Positions 44,201 to 53,783 of a stretch of 64,000 nt of DNA are shown here, in pieces. Made by a program: the position numbers and the translations under genes. Source of the stretch: Globodera rostochiensis (lineage: Eukaryota; Nematoda; Chromadorea; Rhabditida; Heteroderidae); the NCBI GenBank assembly GCA_018350325.1, contig JAEVLN010000007.1, forward strand, positions 3,391,804 through 3,455,803, read 5' to 3'. The notes below the pieces were generated by a model that saw only the letters and a program-made list of their open reading frames with translations, did not search any database and was not told where the DNA came from. Each line of letters begins with the position of its first letter. Position 1 is the stretch's first letter.

Positions 44201-45251
44201 TTCGTCACGCTCATAGGTAAGGTTGTCGGTTCCTGGAAATTGTTCGGGTAACCAAAAAAAATCCAAAAAGAAAAAAAATAACAATTTGCAAATTATGTTA
44301 ATAAATATGTATTAAAAATTGAGAACAATTAATAAAATTGACTAAATTCTGTATTCGTCACGCTCATAAGGAAAGTTGTCGGTTCCTGGAAATTCTTCGG
44401 TTATCCTAACCAAACCAAAAAAAAAATCCAAATATAAAAATAAAAAACAAATTGCAAATTATGTTAATACAAAACAAAAAGAATTTTTGGAACCCATTCC
44501 TTTAGAATAATAAATAATTCAAAATCAATTTAAAAAATCGTTGTTTTTCTGCTGACCGGCGTAAAGCACAGCGATTGCATTGTCTCCGTTAAGTCCGCTC
44601 AAATCGTCCGCGTAAATGAAGCTGAGCATCACCTTGAACGCGTCCAACTCCACGTCGGTGATCACCACCGGTTTAACTTCTTTGGCTAAAGAAAAGAATT
44701 TATAAACAAAAACAAATTCTGTTTTTAAACAAATTTTCAAACCCTTACCAGCGCAGACATTTGCGTTTTCAGCGTCAAACCGGAACATTGTCTCGAACAC
44801 ATCGGAGGCCGCCATCAGAATTGCTTTGTGCGCTGGCAGAAGCTAAATATTCAAAAATAAACATAAAAAATAGTCCCTTTTTCAACAATTTTTATTTATT
44901 TTAAACAAAACAAAAAAAAAATTGTAATGTTCCGGAATGATTTTGAGACCTTTTAAAACCCAAGTTTAAATGAATGCCCCAAATTCGGGCTCAGGACTCG
45001 AATTATTTCAAAATGGATCGGATTATCTTTTACAGTTTTTTTTTTCTTAAATCATTTTTATTTTAATTTAATTTGATCCGTTGTCAGAGGCTAACAAATC
45101 TTCGATTTTAAGTATGAAATATATAAAAATACCCTTTTTTGAACTTCACCTCCTTTTCGTCTCCTTCGCCCACCAAAAAATGAACGTCCGCACCATCGCC
45201 GGTGCCCAACAAACGCTTCATGCGACCCCCCAAATTGTCTGATTTTGACAT
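41257..45251 (-). CDS. BTB-BACK-MATH protein (ten exons), complete copy
   Basis: Probably a substrate adaptor for a Cullin-3 ubiquitin ligase: BTB binds the cullin and MATH binds the target. Exons: 45251-45150, 44842-44749, 44685-44557, 44147-44038, 43670-43518, 43460-43322, 43211-43074, 42723-42526, 42259-42108, 41355-41257. [84 protein letters not shown] and a [17 protein letters not shown] block. [44 protein letters not shown]. Every join is in phase. The intron before exon 5 appears to end in GG, not AG. The last intron contains two nested MITEs. A truncated, rearranged paralogue lies head to head at 47399-49665. Confidence 0.9.
41412..42087. mobile_element. Outer MITE (TAGGGTTAAACCCCGAC ends), host of a nested insertion
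   Basis: Starts TAGGGTTAAACCCCGAC and ends GGTCGGAGTTTCAACCCTA once the inner element (41716-42075) and one copy of its duplication are removed. Flanking 8-mers ATTTTGAT and ATTTTTAT differ at one base. Its GCGGGGTCGG-rich end recurs at about 55905-56000. Confidence 0.75.
41716..42075. mobile_element. Inner MITE (TAGAGCCCGG ends) nested in 41412-42087
   Basis: The ends TAGAGCCCGG and CCGGGCTCTA are exact complements, and identical 8-mers GTTTCAAC flank it (41708-41715, 42076-42083). The interior has repeated TCCAGATCC and CCTGGATCC words. Insertion into the outer MITE gives the order of events. Confidence 0.92.
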
Positions 45252-46390
45252 TGTTTTAAATTAGAAAATTACCCCTGGAAATTTAATTAGGAATTACGCC
45301 GAGCTTCTCCCCCCCCCCCTCGGCCCCCACTTTTTGTTTTGTATTAAAATTGTTATTAAATTTGAAAAAGCGGCGGGCAATTATAGGTAAGCCATCAGCA
45401 GAAAAGAAAGTTGCCCGGCAAAGCCCCCGGCCGGACAAAAATTGGAAAATACCAATCCAGAAATCCCGTTCCCGGGCTTAAAAACGGGTTATTTTTAGGA
45501 AAAGTAATTGAAAAATATTTTAAAATAGTCATGAATAGGCAAACCCATCAAATATGCACAAAAAATGCCAAAGTAAGCCCTAACATTTCCATTTCTGAGA
45601 ACCGGCCCAAAGCGGGTTCCGGTTGTCTGTTCTCGTTAAGGGATCTTATTGCAACCAAATCTGAGAATTTTTTTTTTTTTTTTGCATTCGCCTTATTAAA
45701 TTAAGCTTTTAGTAGTGGGAGGAGGGGCCGGCCGGTAACATTTTTGGAAATATGTAGGCAGTTTTGTTAAGAAAATGGATCCAAAATCTCCAAAATGCCA
45801 ACAACAAAAATACGAATTTTGTTTTCGGTGACGCCATTTTTAGAGGATGTATATTTCTAGGCCTAACATCAGCAGAGAGGTCAACAAGGAGGTCAATTGC
45901 GAAAAAACTGAATGAGCAAAACAACTGGGAATCAAGGAACAAATAAATGAAAACTGTTATGAAATAATACACTACAGTCTAAAGCAAATAATCGATAGAC
46001 AAGATGACATTTCCTCCATGCGACATCGCCGACAAATTGGACATTTCGCCGAGCGGGCTAAAATTGGACTTGGGCCAAAATGGACATTTCGCCGAGTTGG
46101 CCAAAATTGGACATTTCGCCGAGTGGGCCAAAATTGGACATTTCGCCGAGTGGGATAAAATTGGACATTTCGCCGAGTGGGCTAATTTGTAAGGAATTAA
46201 ACTAAAAAAGTGCACAGTTTTTCTACTACAATTTGGCATTTCTAGTCTTATTTTTGAATTATTGTAGTAAGAAAGGCGGCTTTCATTGATGACAGACATA
46301 ATGATGAAAAACATTCAACAAAATTAAATAAATATCCGGCGAAATGCAAAAATGCTCACTCGGCGTGATGTCCACTTGGGCGATTGCAAA
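45252..46390. other. Spacer between head-to-head BTB genes, left part
   Basis: Contains poly-C (45310-45319), AT-rich sequence and a five-unit minisatellite at 46035-46192. The two BTB genes diverge from this spacer, which would hold both promoters; no core motifs were identified. Confidence 0.5.
46035..46192. repeat. About 32-bp minisatellite with GGACATTTCGCCGAG
   Basis: Five units of AAATTGGACATTTCGCCGAG plus TGGGCCA-type spacers. A 111-codon minus-strand frame and a 62-codon plus-strand frame run through it because the unit lacks stops; neither resembles a gene. Confidence 0.88.
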
Positions 46391-47314
46391 CAGGGCTGTG
46401 TCGAAAGTAAAAAAAAAGTCGAAATCGAAAATCGAAACTGAAAAGTTCGAAATCGAAAATCGAAAGGAAAAAAACGTCGAAAATCGAAATTCGAAAATCG
46501 AAAATCGAAACAAAATCGAAAATTTTTTTTATGTGATTAGAAAAAATTTTTTTAAAATAATTTATTTAATAAATATTTTTTGAAATATTCACTTGTTCAT
46601 TTTTAAAAATTTTGAAGGATGCATTTTTTGTTTCAGAAGCCTTCATATGCCCATTTTAAGCTTTTATGAGGGTGGGGTGTCGGCGGTGCCGATAGGCGCC
46701 GCCGAGAAAATTTTGATTTTTTGACTCAATTTGTTAAGAAAAATGATCCAAAAACCACAATGAATTGGTCGACTTTATGCTTTCAGTGGCGGCCCGTCGG
46801 TGCCGATAGGCGCCGCTGGGAGAAATTTGGGGGTTTTGTTAAGCAATTTCACCAAAATTTTCGCAAAATTGAGCATTTTTCTTCGTAATTTCGGGGAAAA
46901 CATTTTTACATAAGAGTGGAGAATGTACGGCGGTCTTTTTTTGTAAGTATAAAAATAATTGAAAATCATTAAAAATGTTCCGTTAATGGGGGATAGAATG
47001 TGAAGGCCGAAGAAAGGTTAAAAAAGTGATCGCACTGTAGCGGGTTCGAACCCAAAAGACAAAATCGTAAAGACAAACCACTGAGCTATAAATTTACCGT
47101 TGGACGCATGTAAAAAAGATTGAAAGTTTGTCAAAAAGTTGGCAAGACCACTGCCCATCCTTGCCAAAAATTTAAAAACCTGGACCTCCGACTTTCGAAA
47201 TTATTTTCGAAAAACAGCCCATTTTTGTCGAAATCGAAAATCGAAAATCGAAAGGAAAAAAACGTCGAAAATCGAAATTCGAAAATCGAAAATCGAAATT
47301 TCGACACAGCCCTG
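46391..47314. mobile_element. 924-bp nonautonomous hAT-type element (CAGGGCTGTGTCGAAA ends)
   Basis: Ends CAGGGCTGTGTCGAAA and TTTCGACACAGCCCTG, with identical flanking 8-mers ATTGCAAA (46383-46390, 47315-47322). Subterminal regions are arrays of AAAATCGAAA. The interior holds two GC-rich palindromes and a tRNA-like segment at 47030-47092. A partial inverted relative is at about 4660-5300. The element sits about 85 bp upstream of the start codon of the chimeric BTB gene. Confidence 0.92.
47030..47092 (-). repeat. tRNA-derived segment inside the 46391-47314 element
   Basis: On the minus strand TATAGCTCAGTGG is a good A box, and GGGTTCGAACCC about 30 bases later is a perfect T-arm/B box. Acceptor stem pairing was not found. 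The same GGGTTCGAACCC with its flank occurs inverted near 4930. This looks like a tRNA or SINE fragment captured by a DNA transposon. Confidence 0.55.
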
Positions 47315-47398
47315 ATTGCAAATGGCACGCTTTGAATGGCACTTTGCTTTTTCATAATAAAATTCCAGCGACCTGCTAATATATTAAAGTCTTTCGTT

Positions 47399-49665
47399 AT
47401 GTCAAATTCGAACTCTGTGAACAGTCGTAGAAAGCGTTTGCTGAACACGGGCAATGGGGCAGACGTGCACTTTTTGGTTGGAGAAGGAGACGAAAAGCAG
47501 GCGAGTTCCATTTGAGTTACTATAAAAGGGTGCTCTCTCAACTAGAGACCGGAAACTTGGACCCAAAACCCAAAAGCCAAAATTTTTTGGTCCTTTTTTG
47601 GGGTTTTGGTTTTTTTTTGGGGTTTTACTCCAAGTTGACCCAAAACCAAAAAACTATTGGTCCAATTTTTTGTACAAAAACCCCAAAAAATTTTTTGGTT
47701 TTGGGTTTTGGGTTTTGGGTCCGGACTCTACTCTCAACCATTTTGAATTTGAAGCTTTTGCCTGCACATAAAGCACTTCTGGGGACGGCCTCCAATGTGT
47801 TCGAGACAATGTTTCGTTATGACGCGCAAAATGCAAAGTCCACCGCCGCTGGGGCCGGTGCAGAAATTTGTTTAATGAATAATTATGGCCAAAGGAAAAA
47901 GCAAAAATTTTGAAATTTGAACAATTTTTTATCGCATTATTGGCTAATGTATTTGTTGTAAAACGATTATTAGCCCCTTCGGAAGTGACTGAGGAGCCCA
48001 TCGAGGTGCCCGACGTAGAGGTGAGCGCGTTCAAGGCGATGTTAGCCTATATTTATGCGGACGATTTGCGCGGACTTAACGGAGAAAATGCAATCGCTGT
48101 GCTTTACGCGGGTCAGAAAAATGATTTTTAATATTTAATTTTAAATCTTGTCAATTTTTCATCAAATACTTTCAATTTTTAATATTTATTTATAAAATTT
48201 AAGCCAATAAATATGACGTATCCGGACTGATCGAAGCGTGTGTGAACTTTACCATCGGGAAGCTGAGCAATGTTTTCGACGCGTTGGTCCAGGCTCGCTT
48301 CCTTGGGAAAGAGGTGGGGAATTTTTAAGCCAATTAATAAATTTATCAAGCCATTACATGTCTGATTTTTCAAAACTATAACATACGTTTTTAGCCCCCC
48401 CCCCCTAAGGGCTTAAAATTCTTTCGATTTCAAATTTTTAGGTACCTACATATATTTTTCACATTTGTTTTTTATTTTGGGACTTTGCTCACCGGTGTTT
48501 GGGCTACATCGATGTGAATGCGGCCACTTTGATCCTCTCAAAAGCGTTTTTGCAAATTGATCAAAAATTGTTGTGCGAGATTTTGGACCGTGACGAGCTG
48601 ATGATCAGCGAAGAAATTGCAATTTGGAATGCCGTAAACAAATACTATCCTCTAATGGATCACCGATTTTATTGTCTCAGTCTGGGGATGATCATGATCA
48701 AATACTATCCTCTAATGGATCACCGATTTTATTGTCTCAGTCTGGGGATGATCATGATCAAATACTATCCTCTAATGGATCACCGATTTTATTGTCTCAG
48801 TCTGGGGATGAACATGATCAAATACTATCCTCTAATGGATCACCGATTTTATTGTCTCAGTCTGGGGATGATCATGATCAAATACTATCCTCTAATGGAT
48901 CACCGATTTTATTGTCTCAGTCTGGGGATGATCATGATCAAATACTATCCTCTAATGGATCACCGATTTTATTGTCTCAGTCTGGGGATGATCATGATCA
49001 AATACTATCCTCTAATGGATCACCGATTTTATTGTCTCAGTCTGGGGATGAACATGATCAAATACTATCCTCTAATGGATCACCGATTTTATTGTCTCAG
49101 TCTGGGGATGATCATGATCAAATACTATCCTCTAATGGATCACCGATTTTATTGTCTCAGTCTGGGGATGATCATGATCAAATACTATCCTCTAATGGAT
49201 CACCGATTTTATTGTCTCAGTCTGGGGATGATCATGATCAAATACTATCCTCTAATGGATCACCGATTTTATTGTCTCAGTCTGGGGATGATCATGATCA
49301 AATACTATCCTCTAATGGATCACCGATTTTATTGTCTCAGTCTGGGGATGATCATGATCAAATACTATCCTTTAATTGATATCCAATTGCAGGCCCGTAA
49401 TGCGTGCGAAAAGGCGGCACTACAGAAAGCCAAATGGCAAGCCAAGGAGGAGGAAAAGGAAGCCAAGAAGGAGGAAAGGAAAAGAGAGAGGGAGGAAAAG
49501 GAAAGATTGAAGGAGGAAAAGAAAAGAGTGAAGAAGGAAAAGGAAAGAGAGAAGGAAAGAGAGAAGGAGGAAAAGAAAAGAGAGAAGGAACTGGAGAAGG
49601 AAGCCAAGAAGAAAAAGAAAACAGAGGGCTCATCAACGCCGCGTACGTATAATTTTTTTTCTTAA
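47399..49665 (+). CDS. Chimeric BTB gene: BTB, half BACK, 20-aa repeats or intron, K-rich tail
   Basis: Paralogue of the 41257-45251 gene up to the middle of BACK. Exons: 47399-47500, 47755-47857, 47974-48111, 48204-48313, 48481-48633, then 49393-49665. BTB is clear ([31 protein letters not shown]), and BACK runs to EEIAIWNA. Intron 1 starts with GC (CAG|GCGAGT). After IWNA a GTAAAC donor matches the intron position of the paralogue; the next acceptor (CAATTGCAG, 49392) leads in phase into a K/E-rich tail (ARNACEKAALQKAKWQ, then KREREEK-type coiled-coil sequence). The 60-bp array between them has no stop, so retention adds twelve 20-residue repeats in frame. The second half of BACK and all of MATH are missing. 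The tail and 3' flank come from the secreted lysine-rich family. A pseudogene cannot be excluded. Confidence 0.7.
47543..47730. mobile_element. 188-bp MITE (TAGAGACCGG ends) in intron 1 of the chimeric BTB gene
   Basis: The ends TAGAGACCGG and CCGGACTCTA match at 9 of 10 positions. Identical 8-mers CTCTCAAC flank it (47535-47542, 47731-47738). The interior repeats TTTTGGGTTTTGGG and its complement. Confidence 0.88.
48661..49380 (+). repeat. Twelve-unit, 60-bp tandem array (20-codon unit)
   Basis: Twelve units of exactly 60 bp, nearly identical and starting CACCGATTTTATTGTCTCAG. Units 3 and 7 share one change (GATGAACATG for GATGATCATG), which suggests a four-unit (240-bp) higher-order duplication. 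The last unit differs near its end (TTTAATTGATATCC). Each unit carries TGATCATGATCA. In one plus frame it encodes repeats with KYYPLMDHRFYCLSLGMIMI. The same segment occurs once, intronic, at about 63129-63195 on the minus strand. Confidence 0.95.
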
Positions 49666-50090
49666 CCTTGCAAAACTTGGTCGAGCATGATACCAAATGA
49701 AAGCTCTCGATGGGAAGAAAGAAAACCACTCAAAAATGAAGTTTTTAATTATTTTAGCCATAAGTCTTTTATTGCATTGCCCAATGGCAAAGCTTTAGCT
49801 TAATGATAACGCTACATCGCAAGCTTTCATTTGGTATTATGTCGACCTTCGGACGGATGCGGAATCGGGGACATGGGAATCCGTTTGTGATATTTGGTGG
49901 AGATTCCTATTTATGTAGATTAGTTGGAACGTAAAATGGGACTTTTTTTTGTTGTTTTTATTACTTCAAATTATGATGGTGTGTGTATGTTTTACAATTG
50001 GATACTTGTATAAATTTTTTTAAATTGCAATATTAGGAGGGGGGAGAAGTCGAACAAATGCCAATCTGGTCGGGACCTTTGGTATGTAGT
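49666..50090 (+). other. 3' flank shared by the lysine-rich gene family
   Basis: From about 49830 the sequence (ATCCGTTTGTG, GGAGATTCCTATTTA, AAATTATGATGGTGTGTGT, AATGCCAATCTGGTCGGGAC) recurs in inverted form at about 57740-58030 and 62650-62915, in each case next to a lysine-rich last exon. It is probably a conserved 3' UTR with its flank. Confidence 0.7.
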
Positions 50091-50310
50091 GTTCGGCACG
50101 GTACGGTATTTTACCCAAATACCGAATACCGAAACATTTTTTTTTTTGGGATTTCGGCATTTTTCTGTATCGGTTGTGGAAGTGGTGGGTGATTGGTTGG
50201 TGTTCTTGGGGAGTCAGATGGCGGGTTTGGATCCTCATCGGGAAATTAATTTTTCGACTTCTGTGAGCTTCATGGTGTTAGAAGACAATTTCTAAAAAGT
50301 CAATGAAGGC

Positions 50311-50359
50311 AACCGAAGCGCTCCGGGAGGCACTGGAGAAAAACACGAAAAGGAGCTGA
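50311..50359 (+). pseudogene. Orphan copy of the lysine-rich last exon
   Basis: The frame ATEALREALEKNTKRS and a stop aligns with AAEALKKALQKNKKGSS of the 58305-58370 exon. The conserved CAATTGCAG acceptor is replaced by CAATGAAG and no upstream exon is found in the expected place, so it is probably not expressed. Confidence 0.6.
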
Positions 50360-50415
50360 TCAAAAAAAAATCAGAAGGCGATAAAAGGACCGAAAAAAAC
50401 TGAATCAGTGGCATG

Positions 50416-50642
50416 TAGGGTGGCACGGTACCGGGACTTTTGGAAAAACCGGGACCGGGACTAAATTTGGTCCCGGTCAAAAAAAAACCGGGACTACTGG
50501 GCAAAAAAAAATGGTTGGTAAACAGCCGGGACCATTATAAGGGGATTTTAAAGAAAATTTTGAAAAACCGGGACTAAAATTTCAGTACCAGAATGGAAAA
50601 AATTGACCATTTCAGTACTGGTCCCGGTCCCGTGCCACCCTA
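50416..50642. mobile_element. 227-bp MITE (TAGGGTGGCACGG ends), left arm copy
   Basis: Ends TAGGGTGGCACGG and CCGTGCCACCCTA; flanking 8-mers GTGGCATG on both sides (50408-50415, 50643-50650). The interior repeats GGTCCCGGTCCCG words. The allelic copy in the other arm is at 58038-58264, with the same duplication in inverted form. Confidence 0.92.
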
Positions 50643-52255
50643 GTGGCATGGAAATTCGTTTGTGTGATAGTGTAGTGATTTTTTATTTGTTGGCGATTCC
50701 TATTTAGGTTAGTTGGGACCCCAAAATTCCTCAACTAGCAAAAACCCGACATTTTTTCTAAGAATGAGAAGCTAATTAGATTACTGGAAAGGTCCCCCTT
50801 ATTGTCTTCTGACGGATTGTCCGGACATTTGTTCAGAGACTGCCATAGATGGATGGCATTTGGTTTGATCAAAATTTGCGGACCAAGCCAAACTCAGTGA
50901 TTAAAATGCTAATTGATGTATCGGTTTAAATATAGTAATTAAAAAACTATATTTTAAATTTTAAATGAGTTAATTTTTCATTTTTAATTTGCAGAGAATT
51001 TAAATAGAAGATTTAAATTTAATTAAAAAATTCTTGGCATTTTTTCAATAAAATAAAAGTTTTGCGACCTGACAATTGAGCACACACCGACAACAATTTG
51101 GGTCAATGATGGCAACCGACTTGTGATTGTGGTGCACAGACGGCACTGAACCCAATGCCAGCCCCCCTCGGCATTCAACAGACGAAAGAACGCACTGAGC
51201 GCTTGACCTCCCCGGAGGGCTGAATATTTAATGAAAATCATTTTTTCAAAAAATAAAAAAGATTTTTTCAAAAAAAATTTGAACTATTTAAAATATTTTA
51301 CACTTGGTTTGGTCATAAATATTCTCAAATGGGGTAAAAATGATTAAATTGGACACCAAACCAGTGGGAAAATTGAGCAACAAAAACTTAAAATTTCTTT
51401 TGGCCACAATTTTCCACCGGAAGCTCACCCAGCCCCTTAAGAGTTGTTGGGAAAAATGTTCGAGTTTATGAACCCAATTTCCAACACTCACCGGTTTGTT
51501 GAACCTGCAACAGGACGACAATAATCAGTGTAATTGCGGACTCAAAACAAATTTATTTATTATTTGAATTCATTTTTTCTTTTTAAATAAATCATAAGGT
51601 AAATGCTGTTTATAAAAATAATGTGAAATTTCAATTTTTCTCATGACAAAAAAATGCACATGACCTCGCAAAGTTGGTTCACATCGGCCGGATGAATGAA
51701 CGAATAAAGCGATTGATTTAGCAGAGAATCCGGCAAAAATTTGGTCAGCTCCGTGAAACTTAAATGGTGGCCCATTTTAATTACCTAATTTTGTTTTTTT
51801 CTAAATTTACCAATTGTCAACAAAAATTAGTTGAAGAGCTGGAGTTGCACGGAACATAAACATTGATGCGCTAATATGTGCGTTTTTTTTTTTGTTAATT
51901 TTTAACAGTTTTTTTTGCCATCAACCAAAGTCGAAGTTCGTTGAGACCGTAAGCCACCGATGGTTGACCGTAGCCCTAACACAAAAAGGGTACAGTAAAA
52001 ATGAGTAATTAAACACTTTGTAAATTAAAAAAAAGTGATGTAAAACTAATCATGCCAAAAAAGAACAAATAGGTAAATGAAACAAAAGTATAATAAAAAT
52101 TTCAAAAAATTGGATCGGCTTGAAGCCGGGCTGCATGCCCATGCCGTTGCAGCCCATCATGGCACGTCGGCCCGGCGTGCAACGGAAGCGCAACGTAAAA
52201 TTTTGTCCTTAATTTTACTTTGGACTTATGGGAGGATACCTTTTTTGGGGGGTAC

Positions 52256-52734
52256 ATGTCAACTCGCCGACGGTTCGACTCGCCGATAATTGTTAATTTT
52301 ATTTTATCTATCAACTCAACTTTTTTTAAATATAAAAAGTCAGATTTTTAACAATCTCAATTTAGTTCTTGAATAAAATATGGCGGAATTAAAAAATTAG
52401 TCAAACCAAAAAAAAAGTTGTATTTAAAACTTTGAAAAATGTTCGAATTCGCGTTCGGGGGTCGACATTCGCAAAACCCGAGCTCTGATTCGTGCCCTAC
52501 GTTTATATGTACCCTAGAAAACATGCATTTAAACTTATAAACACCAAAGTTTTAGCATTTTTTTTCAGTCGGGACCTCAATTCTTCATGATTGCCGCAAA
52601 TTTTTCCCAGAACTTAAATTGAGATTGTTAAAAATCTGACTTTTTATATTTAAAAAAGTTGAGTTGATAGATAAAATAAAATTAACTATTATCGGCGAGT
52701 CAACCGTCGGCGACTCGGCGTCGGCGAGTTGAAC
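52256..52734. mobile_element. Foldback element with about 115-bp terminal inverted repeats
   Basis: The left arm (52258-52374, TCAACTCGCCGACGGTTCGA and on) and right arm (52612-52734) are inverted copies, including TCTATCAACTCAACTTTTTT and TCAGATTTTTAACAATCTCA. The loop is about 240 bp with no coding capacity. It sits in the spacer of the inverted duplication. Confidence 0.85.
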
Positions 52735-53783
52735 TGCTCCCTGTTTTAGGTGGTGCATTTTCCTTTATTTGTTGAGTTTAACGATATTTGATCGAAACCG
52801 GAACCCCCGGGTTTAAAGCCTTTTTTGCTCAACCATATTGTGAAAATGCTTTCTAAATACTAAAGGTACAAAAAAGAAAATTTTCCCATAAATATTTTTA
52901 TTAATGCACATTTTTTGTCTCTGTTTTTTATATAAAAAAACCATTTTCTTGAATGTTTACGACGACATTCTTGGGCCTCCAATTTCCATTTTTTGTCTTC
53001 ACGAAAATGGAGATGATCCGCCTCCGATCAACGCTTTCGCCTCCCTCATGCATTTATAATCATCTGCTTACACATCGTCCAACAAATTGTTGTGAAAAAT
53101 CGTCACAAATATATCATCCATCATCACTAGTGACGAGATTTTCAGGTTTTAACTTATTTATTTTGGAATAGGAAATCGTGAGAGAAGCCCGGAAATAGCA
53201 TTTTTGAAAAATTTTATAATCAGATCGACTTTTTAGACAATATAAATTAATATTTCGCCATTTTTTCATAATAAATCAACATTTTAGGCATTTTTCTTGA
53301 GAAAAATGCAATTTTTAGGCATTTTTACGAAAATTTTTGAATTTCAATATTTCAGGCACTTTTTCCCAAAATTTCTTAAGAAAAAAAACAATAAAAACGA
53401 CAAAATTTGATCCTAAAAATCAAAAAATTTTCAAGACCAAAAATGCACCCCTAAAAATTACTTTTTCTTTGACCAAAATCCACCTCCCAAAGATCGACAT
53501 TTTTCCTAAAAAAATTTTAATTTATATTTTTTATAAAAATTTCCAAAACATGTGAAAAATAGTACACATTTTCTATTCAGAAAAATTAATACAAAATGAC
53601 GAATTTTGAAGGTTTTTACGCAAAATTTGACTGGATTTGGTCAGTTTTTGCACATTTTTAAATCAATATTTTGGCACTTTTTGGGATTTTTGGACAATAT
53701 TTTGGGGGGTTTTTGGTCAATATTTTAAGTCAATATTTCGCGTTTTTAGCCAATATAAATCTCGTCTCTAATCATCACTAAAA
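52735..53783. other. Spacer upstream of the bHLH-PAS gene
   Basis: No exon is recognised before the ATG at 53784. About 53460-53710 is an inverted copy of the 27490-27810 repeat; the rest is AT-rich. A true 5' exon further upstream cannot be ruled out, because the basic region encoded by the first exon is atypical. Confidence 0.5.

Larger units (their letters stand above)
50290..52204 (-). pseudogene. Inverted partial copy of the bHLH-PAS gene (PAS-B half) and flank
   Basis: Read leftwards it repeats, with few changes, exons 6-11 of the 53784-61964 gene: LRFRCTPGRRAMMGCNG (52110-52200), GYGQPSVAYGLNEL (near 51925-51970), MFMFRATPALQLIFVDN (near 51820-51890), FTELTKFLPDSLLNQSLYSF (51660-51770), the 13-nt exon and the block GGQALSAFFRLLNAEGGWHW (51055-51220). 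Splice signals are kept, but exon 6 is cut off after PGFKPI and the bHLH and PAS-A exons and C-terminal exon are absent. The homology continues to a lysine-rich last-exon copy at 50311-50359 (plus strand). It is therefore probably a dead arm of an inverted duplication. Confidence 0.8.

Noticed and set aside
46004..46314. CRISPR-like or coding repeat in the GGACATTTCGCCGAG array
   Set aside because: Units are adjacent without unique spacers and the setting is eukaryotic; it is a minisatellite.
47030..47092. Functional tRNA gene
   Set aside because: A and B boxes are good, but no acceptor stem or anticodon stem could be paired, and the segment lies inside a transposon.
48624..49379. 251-codon frame with SSNGSPILLSQSGDDHDQI repeats
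   Set aside because: A second open frame of the 60-bp array, out of phase with both the BTB-BACK exons and the lysine-rich tail.
49358..49729. Minus-strand Ser/Phe/Pro-rich frames opposite the lysine-rich tail
   Set aside because: Antisense reading of AAG/GAG-rich coding sequence; low complexity, no gene signals.
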